A DNA stretch of 64,000 nt from Ideonella alba (lineage in GTDB: Bacteria > Pseudomonadota > Gammaproteobacteria > Burkholderiales > Burkholderiaceae_C), in NCBI RefSeq assembly GCF_018069875.1, contig NZ_JAGQDF010000001.1, positions 496,001 to 560,000 of the forward strand, in the 5' to 3' direction. The notes beneath the pieces are model-generated. The model was not told the DNA's origin, searched no databases, and was given only the letters and a program-made list of their open reading frames with translations. Within the stretch, counting starts at the first letter, position 1. Each line of letters starts with the position of its first letter. The translations under genes were made by a program, and so were the position numbers. Below are positions 57,985-64,000 of this stretch, one piece after another.

Positions 57985-59607
57985 TCAGTCCCGCTGTTGC
58001 TTCGCCGCCTTGCGCAAGCTGACCGCATTGACGCCGGCCAGGGACGTGTCCGCCTGCCTAAGCCGGAAGAGCTGCATGGTGCCAGCCATGGCGTCGGCCT
58101 GGTTGGCGACCGAGGCTGTGGACGCTGCCAGTTCCTCAACCATGGCAGCGTTCTTTTGGGTGATGCCGTCCAATTGCGAAACCGCCTCGTTGACCTGGGA
58201 GACTCCGCGCTCTTGCTCGACATAGCTGGAGCCGATCTCTCCCAAGGCGTGACCTACTCGCCTGACAGCATCGAGAGCTGCCGACATGCGCGAACGCGCG
58301 TCTTCGACATGCAACACACCATCGTTGACTCGTCCAGTCGATTGCGCAATGAGCGCCCGTATCTCCTTAGCTGCATCCCCGACCCGCGCAGCCAAGGCGC
58401 GTACCTCGGACGCGACGACCGCAAAGCCCCGACCGGATTCTCCCGCTCGGGCGGCCTCAACGGCGGCATTCAGCGCAAGTATGTTGGTCTGAAAGGCTAC
58501 CCCCTCAATGACGCTGACAATGTCGCCAACCTGCATTGAGGAGGCGGCGATTTGCTTCATCGACTCCGCTACCTCGTCTACTGTTGCGGCGCACACCTGG
58601 GCCAACTCGGCAGACTCCGCAGCCAAACCGGCGCCACGCTGGGCGGATGCGGCACTGACCTTGATTGTGCCGTTGATCTGTTCCATCGTTGCCGCCGTCT
58701 GCTCCAGGTTCGCTGCCTGAGATTCGGTGCGTGCGGACAGGTCTTGGTTGGCCGCCGAGAGCTCGGTCAATGAACTTCGTACCTTCTCAAGGTCGTGACG
58801 GCTGTCGCCGACGACGGTTCTCAGGTTGACCGCCAACTGCATCAATGCCAGCTGCAGACGCCCCATCGTGCCTCTGGCCTCTCTCCGGGGAGTCACTGAA
58901 AGGTCGCAGGCAGCCAAACGCATGGCGTCTTGCACCGCGCAGTCAAGGGTTCGCTTCGTGGCCCGCTGCTGCTGCCAGGATATGGAAGCCATGACAGCTC
59001 CGCCGGCCAAGCACTGCACGATGGCGGGCCAGTCAGAAGCCCAGACCAGCAGGCCCGGAACGAGGATGATCGGCACGATAGCGCTGACACCACCGAGGTT
59101 GTCGAGCACAGCTTCGATGCCCCGGGCTGACCGGCCTCGCCAGCCTCTTGTGACCACCCGTCCTTGGTGCAGACCGACGGTACAGCGCCCGGCCTTTGTC
59201 TCGCGGTTCAGGCGGCTATACAGGGCCTCGGCGGCCACCACTTCGTTACGGTCGGGCTCCGTGCGCACCGACAGAAAGCCGATGATGTCAGCCCCAGACA
59301 GCATGGGAGTCACGTTGGCACGGACCCAATAGTGTGCACCGTCCTTGCGCCGGTTCTTGACTAGTCCTGTCCAAGGCAGTCCAGCCTGCACTGTCGTCCA
59401 GAGATCTCGGAATGCCTCCTCAGGCATATCAGGGTGGCGCACGACGTTATGAGGCTGCCCGAGCAGTTCGCAAGATGCGAACCCACTCACAGTCACGAAT
59501 GCTTCGTTGCAGTAGGTGATCCGACCCTGTGGGTCTGTTACAGACACCAAGGTCATCTCGGGCGGAAATGGATATTCCTGGCCTGAGACGGGCAGGTTGG
59601 TTCGCAT
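57985..59607 (-). CDS. Methyl-accepting chemotaxis protein with N-terminal PAS domain (Aer-like)
   Basis: A 540-residue chemoreceptor of the Aer type, which usually senses redox state or oxygen through a cytoplasmic PAS domain. The start [15 protein letters not shown] and PAS residues about 10-115 ([29 protein letters not shown]) match that group. Two close membrane helices lie at about 173-190 and 194-209. The signalling domain has [18 protein letters not shown] and [18 protein letters not shown] 59607 has a GGAG site and matches the usual Aer start better than 59670. Confidence 0.92.
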   Translation of the reverse strand: MRTNLPVSGQEYPFPPEMTLVSVTDPQGRITYCNEAFVTVSGFASCELLGQPHNVVRHPDMPEEAFRDLWTTVQAGLPWTGLVKNRRKDGAHYWVRANVTPMLSGADIIGFLSVRTEPDRNEVVAAEALYSRLNRETKAGRCTVGLHQGRVVTRGWRGRSARGIEAVLDNLGGVSAIVPIILVPGLLVWASDWPAIVQCLAGGAVMASISWQQQRATKRTLDCAVQDAMRLAACDLSVTPRREARGTMGRLQLALMQLAVNLRTVVGDSRHDLEKVRSSLTELSAANQDLSARTESQAANLEQTAATMEQINGTIKVSAASAQRGAGLAAESAELAQVCAATVDEVAESMKQIAASSMQVGDIVSVIEGVAFQTNILALNAAVEAARAGESGRGFAVVASEVRALAARVGDAAKEIRALIAQSTGRVNDGVLHVEDARSRMSAALDAVRRVGHALGEIGSSYVEQERGVSQVNEAVSQLDGITQKNAAMVEELAASTASVANQADAMAGTMQLFRLRQADTSLAGVNAVSLRKAAKQQRD

Positions 59608-60044
59608 GTACTTCGCTCCAGCTTGCGCTCGGTCTGCCGTTGGGCAGGTACTAGCCAGGCGCAAGGACATTGATGGTGCTATCAGCGGCAGCTTCCTGAC
59701 GACTGAAAGTAAGGGTAGTTCGCACCGAAGATCAGGGCTAACCCCCGGTGGCTACAGCGAGGCCGTTGCACGGACCACGGTCAAAGGACCCACCAACTCG
59801 TGGCCAGCACGTGGAACCATTCCGTTGGTCAGTCTGCCTTGATGGGTGGCGAAACGTTCATCGCCGGTCCGGTGCGGAACACGCGCTGCGGCATCGACTT
59901 CATGTCGAGCCCTCTCGCAAAGATGTTGCTCTGGCTTTAGGTTCGGCAGAAGTCTCTACTGGTTGGATGGGCCATGAATGCTACCTGCCGAACGCTCTCG
60001 GAACTACGCCGAGTCGCGGTTGGCCCGACTTCGCTTCTCTACTC
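59608..60044. other. Gap between the two chemoreceptor genes
   Basis: 437 bp with no convincing gene. It should contain the promoter of the Aer-like receptor and the end of the second receptor transcript, but I see no consensus promoter or strong hairpin. Confidence 0.35.
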
Positions 60045-61604
60045 TCAGCTGAGCCTGAAGAAGCAGACCGCCGAGGCAAGACGGCCAGATTGTGACTTCA
60101 GGCTCTCGGCCGCAGCGGATGACTGTTCGGCCAGCGCGGCGTTCTGTTGCGTGGTTTGGTCCAGCGACGTGACTGAGGCCGAGACCTGGGCAATGCCACT
60201 GGACTGTTCCTGCGCTGAGTGGCCCATTTCCTGGATCAGATCGGCCACGCGCCGAACCTCGGCCACGATGTTGCCCACCCGCTGACCGGCCTCGGCCACG
60301 AGCTTGGTGCCGACGTCAACCCGCTCGGTGCTGGCCGAAATCAGTGCCTTGATCTCCTTGGCCGCGTCCGCGGAGCGCTGTGCCAGCGTGCGTACCTCGC
60401 CGGCCACCACTGCGAACCCTCGGCCTTGCTCGCCGGCGCGGGCCGCCTCGACCGCAGCATTGAGGGCCAGAATGTTGGTCTGGAAGGCAATGCCGTCGAT
60501 CACGCCGATGATCTCGCCGATCTTGGCCGAGCTGCGCGAGATCTCGGACATGGTGTCGATGACCCGGCCCATCACTTCGCTGCCGCTGCTCGCCGCGTCG
60601 CTGACCGAGCCGGCCAAACCGGTGGCAGTGTGGGCGGCCTCAGCATTCTGCTGCACGGCGCGGTTCATCTGTTCCATCGCCGAAGCCGTTTGCTGCAGGT
60701 TCGAGGCCTGCTGTTCGGTGCGCCGCGAGAGGTCGGCATTGCCGCTGGCGATTTCGGTCGAACCGGTGGCGATCGAGTCGCTGGCCACGCGCACCTCGCG
60801 CACCACCTGGCCCATCTGCTGCTGCATGCGGGCCATGGCGGCCAAAACGCTGCGCTCCGAGCGGGCGTCGCGCACGGCGGCGGCGGACAGGTCGCCCTCA
60901 GCCATCCGGCCAAGGAACGCACTCAGCTCTTCCGGTTCGGCACCCAGCGTGCGGCGCACATTCTGCCGTAGCAGGTAGCCCATCAGCGCGGCCACACCGG
61001 CGGCACCCAGGGCCATGGCGAGCATGATCACACGTTCAACTTCGGTGGCATGCTCTGTGTCGGCCACGAAGCCGCGGGTACGCGTGCCCGTCAGGGTCAT
61101 GTAGTCATGGATTGCGCTGCCTAGCTGGTTCAGCGTCGGGGTGCAAATCGCGTCGATGCGGGCGATCGCGTCGTCGCGCTGGCCTTCCTGCAGCAACTTG
61201 ACGATCTCGGTGGCGACCGGCGCATAGCGGGCTTCGACGCTGGCGATGACCGCTACCTTCTCGCGCACCTCCGGCGATACGCCTGGCAGCTGGATCGCCC
61301 GCTGCAGTTCGGCCAGTGCTTCGGTCGTGTCCTTCTGGCGGCGCTGGAACTCGTCCACCTGCTGCTGGCGCTGTCCAGGGTCAGACAGTAGCGCCAAGTT
61401 GCGCACGGCAATGCCTCGCGCGAGTGCCGACTCCTGCAGGCGATTGGCCACTTCGAGGCGATGGTAGATGCCCTGCGTGAACTGCTCCAGTCGACCGCCC
61501 AGGTCGCCCAGGAAGAAAAAGGCGAAGGCGCCCAGCACGATCACACAGACGTTGACGACCAGCAGTATGGCCAGCAACCGAGTACGGAAGGTTGAGAAGT
61601 GCAT
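60045..61604 (-). CDS. Methyl-accepting chemotaxis protein (Tsr/Tar-type)
   Basis: A 519-residue transmembrane chemoreceptor. Membrane helix 1 is about residues 9-32 ([20 protein letters not shown]) and helix 2 about 192-212. Between them is a helical periplasmic sensor of four-helix-bundle type. A HAMP region follows ([20 protein letters not shown]), then the signalling domain with [19 protein letters not shown] and [22 protein letters not shown] 61604 has a GAAGG site; the GTG at 61610 is less likely. No C-terminal CheR-binding pentapeptide is visible. Confidence 0.94.
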   Translation of the reverse strand: MHFSTFRTRLLAILLVVNVCVIVLGAFAFFFLGDLGGRLEQFTQGIYHRLEVANRLQESALARGIAVRNLALLSDPGQRQQQVDEFQRRQKDTTEALAELQRAIQLPGVSPEVREKVAVIASVEARYAPVATEIVKLLQEGQRDDAIARIDAICTPTLNQLGSAIHDYMTLTGTRTRGFVADTEHATEVERVIMLAMALGAAGVAALMGYLLRQNVRRTLGAEPEELSAFLGRMAEGDLSAAAVRDARSERSVLAAMARMQQQMGQVVREVRVASDSIATGSTEIASGNADLSRRTEQQASNLQQTASAMEQMNRAVQQNAEAAHTATGLAGSVSDAASSGSEVMGRVIDTMSEISRSSAKIGEIIGVIDGIAFQTNILALNAAVEAARAGEQGRGFAVVAGEVRTLAQRSADAAKEIKALISASTERVDVGTKLVAEAGQRVGNIVAEVRRVADLIQEMGHSAQEQSSGIAQVSASVTSLDQTTQQNAALAEQSSAAAESLKSQSGRLASAVCFFRLS

Positions 61605-61724
61605 GGGCACCCTTCGTTAAGGCAGGTTGCAAAGCATCATGAGCTTATGGGGTGGGCCTGATACGCGGGAAAACCGGAAGAAAGGTAGCGCATCTTCAGG
61701 TTCGCCCGAGCCCACACCTCGTTA

Positions 61725-61762
61725 AGACGCGTGACTGGGCAGCCAAGGCCGGTCACGCGTCT
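61725..61762. promoter_or_regulatory. 11-bp perfect inverted repeat
   Basis: AGACGCGTGAC (61725-61735) and GTCACGCGTCT (61752-61762) are exact complements separated by 16 bp. It lies about 120 bp upstream of the chemoreceptor start. It could be a protein-binding site spanning two helical turns or a hairpin in a leader RNA. Confidence 0.45.
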
Positions 61763-62099
61763 ATAGCGAGAGCCAACGCAGAAGCCGTCGCCGAGGCGCC
61801 AACGATCGAAAGTCCTCGGACCATAGGGTGGGGACGTATCAAGAGGTGACCTCGTAGGCGATGTCCGCCTGAATATCCCTGCGTTTCACGGGCAAGCTTT
61901 CAGCTGCTTCGCACACGTTGCTGGCGATCCCGGAACCCGCCAGGTCTAACGCCGTGGTGCGGCTCGGGCCGGTTCGGCGTGTGCGTGCCGGAGGTCGACA
62001 CTCGAAATTGGACAGCCATGCCGGGTCGCGCTGGAAGCACTGTTTTCTCCCGGTTAGCCCTTGCCGGCCCGAGGGTCGGATACACGGGGGAGACGCTAG

Positions 62100-62115
62100 A
62101 CTTACGGGCGTAAGT
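62100..62115. promoter_or_regulatory. 16-bp palindrome upstream of the GAF/PAS sensor gene
   Basis: ACTTACG-GG-CGTAAGT is a perfect 7-bp dyad with a 2-bp centre, located 51 bp before the start at 62167. Its position suits an operator for a dimeric regulator near the promoter. Confidence 0.45.
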
Positions 62116-62166
62116 GCAGCGGTTCGCGTGGATGTGGCCTCGCAATGGCTGACGTAGGCGAGAAGG

Positions 62167-64000
62167 ATGCCAGGACAGGACTTCACTTCTGATCTGACGG
62201 CCGAGACGCGACGCATTGAGCGTCTTCGGGCGCTGCTGGTGCTCGACACCGAAGCTGAACCCATCTTCGACACCTTGGCGCAGATGGCCTCAGAGGTCTG
62301 CCAGACGCCCATCGCCCTGCTGAGCCTGGTGGATTCGGGGAGGCAGTGGTTTAAGGCGAACGTCGGCCTTCCGGGGGTTCGTGAGACGCCGCGCAGTGTG
62401 GCCTTTTGTGACCATGCGATCCGTGGCGATCAGCCCATGGAAGTGCCGGATGCCTTGAAGGACTCGCGCTTTGCGGACAATCCGCTTGTCATTGGAGCAC
62501 CTGGAATACGTTACTACGCGGGCGCGCCGCTTGTGATGAGTTCGGGGGATCGCGTCGGTACGCTGTGTGTGGTCGACCTGGAGGCGCGCAAGCTTACGCA
62601 GCAGCAACTCAAGATTTTGGAGCAGCTCGCCCAGCTGACAGTTCAGGCGCTTGAGATGCGTGAGCGCTCCATCCAGCGTTCGCTGGAGCTGCGCTCAGCG
62701 CGCGAGCGGGAGGTGGCTGCCAGTGAGCAGCGATTGCGAGCCATCCTGGATGCCCAGAGTGAGCTGGTTTCGCAGGCACTGCCTGATGGTCAGCTGCTGT
62801 ACGTGAACCCGGCCTATGCGTCGTTCTTTGGCCACACCGTAGGAGAGCTGGCTGGTGCGAACCTGATGGATCAGATTCCAGCGAGCGAGCGAGAGGCGGT
62901 CAGGGCTCGCCTGGATGCCTTGCTGGCGGCTGGGGGCTCGCAGCGCTCTGAGAACCAAGTAACCGCCGCCGATGGCCAAGTGCGATGCGTGTCCTGGACC
63001 AACACCGTGCAACAAGGCCCCGATGGGCGACTACTGCTGCATTCCACCGGGCGGGATGTGACCGAGCTGAACATGGCGCAGCGGGCCTTGGCTCAAAGCC
63101 AGGCGCTGCTGGAGCGCACGGGTCGAGTGGCTGGGGTAGGTGGCTGGGCGATGGATTTGGCGACACAGCGTGTGAGTTGGACCGCTGAAACTCGCCGCAT
63201 CCACGAAGTGCCTCCAGACTATGAGCCCTCGCTTGAGACCGCGATCGCCTTCTACAGTGAGTCGAGTCGCCCTCTGGTCACGGCGGCTGTCGAGCGCGGG
63301 CTGGCTGAGGGTACCCCGTGGGATCTTGAGTTGCAGCTGGTCACGGCGCGTGGGAGGTCGATCTGGGTTCGTGCCGTGGGGGAAGTGGAGTTTGCCGATG
63401 GACACCCAGTTCGTATGTTCGGTGCCTTTCAGGACATCACCGAGCGGCGCGCTGCCGAAGCCGCGCGAGCTGAGCTGGCTGCCATCTTTGAGAACACCAC
63501 TGACTTTGTCATTCAGGCTGACGCCTCGCGTCGCGTCCGATACATGAACCCCGCGGCCCAGGCAGTCATGCTGGGGCGGCCGCTAAGCCAGGATGAAGGG
63601 CTGTTTGTGAGGGACATGCTCCCGGAACGGACGCAGCGCAAGTTTACCGATGAGATATTGCCGTACCTGCAGCTGAAGGATGTTTGGGTTGGGCAGTCTG
63701 TGGCGCGGCGTTGGGATGGGCGAGAAATCGAGGTCAGCCACATGGTGATCGCACACCGTGATGCGCGGGGCGAAATCGAGCGACTCTCGATCATTTTCCG
63801 GGACGTGTCCGAGCTTGCCGCTGCGCAGTACGAGCAGGCGCGCCAGACCCGGACGCTGCGGTCGGTGGCCAATGCCATTCCTTCGACGGTTGCTGTGATT
63901 GATGACCAAGGCAGGTATGTCTTTGTCAATCAGGCGTTTGAGAAGAAGGCGGGCATACATTCCAGCGCGATCCTCGGGCGGACTGCCGAAGAGGTACTTG
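62167..64000 (+). CDS. GAF and multi-PAS sensor protein, partial at the window end
   Basis: An open frame of 611 codons that continues past the right edge. It starts MPGQDFTSDLTAETRRIERL, then a GAF domain (about 25-155; VCQTPIALLSLVDSGRQWFK, RYYAGAPLVMSSGDRVGTLC). At least four PAS units follow, starting near residues 187, 321, 434 and 566, linked by short helices (GRDVTELNMAQRALAQSQ, FGAFQDITERRAAEAA). The output domain is not in view; GGDEF/EAL or a histidine kinase would be typical. An in-frame TAG just upstream limits the start to 62167; its AGAAGG abuts the ATG, so GGCGAG is the likelier ribosome site. Confidence 0.88.
   Translation, partial: MPGQDFTSDLTAETRRIERLRALLVLDTEAEPIFDTLAQMASEVCQTPIALLSLVDSGRQWFKANVGLPGVRETPRSVAFCDHAIRGDQPMEVPDALKDSRFADNPLVIGAPGIRYYAGAPLVMSSGDRVGTLCVVDLEARKLTQQQLKILEQLAQLTVQALEMRERSIQRSLELRSAREREVAASEQRLRAILDAQSELVSQALPDGQLLYVNPAYASFFGHTVGELAGANLMDQIPASEREAVRARLDALLAAGGSQRSENQVTAADGQVRCVSWTNTVQQGPDGRLLLHSTGRDVTELNMAQRALAQSQALLERTGRVAGVGGWAMDLATQRVSWTAETRRIHEVPPDYEPSLETAIAFYSESSRPLVTAAVERGLAEGTPWDLELQLVTARGRSIWVRAVGEVEFADGHPVRMFGAFQDITERRAAEAARAELAAIFENTTDFVIQADASRRVRYMNPAAQAVMLGRPLSQDEGLFVRDMLPERTQRKFTDEILPYLQLKDVWVGQSVARRWDGREIEVSHMVIAHRDARGEIERLSIIFRDVSELAAAQYEQARQTRTLRSVANAIPSTVAVIDDQGRYVFVNQAFEKKAGIHSSAILGRTAEEVL

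Larger units (their letters stand above)
61605..62166. other. Divergent intergenic region before the GAF/PAS sensor
   Basis: 562 bp without a convincing gene, between divergent chemoreceptor and sensor genes. It holds an 11-bp inverted repeat at 61725-61762 and a 16-bp palindrome at 62100-62115, listed separately. Short frames across it look like chance. Confidence 0.4.

Noticed and set aside
61839-62312. Minus-strand frame overlapping the GAF/PAS gene start
   Set aside because: It runs antisense into the clear GAF domain and lacks protein-like features.
39485-64000. Search for a second copy of the tRNA-Arg 3' end as the right attachment site
   Set aside because: I found no repeat of the T-arm and acceptor sequence by eye; the right end is probably beyond the window.

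Overview
The window is very GC-rich chromosomal DNA with tightly packed genes. Gene content and order (ppc divergent from hemCDXY, argH next to a LytS/LytR pair, xdhAB beside a urease gene, paired DUF5666/DUF6502 genes) point to a betaproteobacterium of the order Burkholderiales, most likely in the Leptothrix/Rubrivivax/Ideonella neighbourhood. That placement is inference from gene content; no rRNA is present to confirm it.

Layout. (1) 1-9.4 kb: nitrogen from purines. A leftward run encodes an NMT1/taurine-type ABC importer (binding protein, ATPase, permease), a DUF1631 protein and the urease accessory protein UreD. It diverges from xdhA-xdhB (xanthine dehydrogenase). (2) 9.4-24 kb: housekeeping and metabolic genes: a solo WYL protein, the Mrp/ApbC Fe-S carrier, a DUF962 protein, a PanE-like reductase, dCMP deaminase, a zinc metallopeptidase, a leftward hemerythrin-LysR-lldD cluster, a Ser/Thr kinase with TPR-like repeats, DNA polymerase IV with a LexA-type box, and a GT1-like glycosyltransferase. 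(3) 24-27.7 kb: two DUF5666 lipoproteins flanking a DUF6502 protein. (4) 27.7-39.4 kb: argH, a LytS/LytR two-component pair, a TPR-like membrane protein, ppc and the haem operon hemCDXY. (5) 39.5 kb onward: a tRNA-Arg(ACG) gene with a tyrosine integrase directly downstream marks the left edge of an integrated element.

The element starts with a leftward module (integrase-domain protein, replication-like protein, AlpA-like protein, integrase). Next come a roughly 540-bp gene-free stretch packed with inverted repeats and two tiny overlapping membrane-protein genes. A rightward type I restriction-modification locus follows, with two inserted genes: hsdM-hsdS-AlbA_2/Schlafen-like-fic-hsdR. Beyond it lie signal-transduction genes: a BvgS-like hybrid kinase whose Hpt domain is cut by in-frame TAG codons, two chemotaxis receptors, and a GAF/multi-PAS sensor that runs off the right end. 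I see no second copy of the tRNA 3' end, so the right edge of the element is probably outside the window.

No CRISPR array, rRNA operon or intact insertion sequence was seen. The observations I rate highest are the stem-loop-dense region at 43.1-43.6 kb, the amber-interrupted Hpt domain at 57.4-57.65 kb, and the type I R-M locus carrying AlbA_2 and Fic genes with fic coupled to hsdR.
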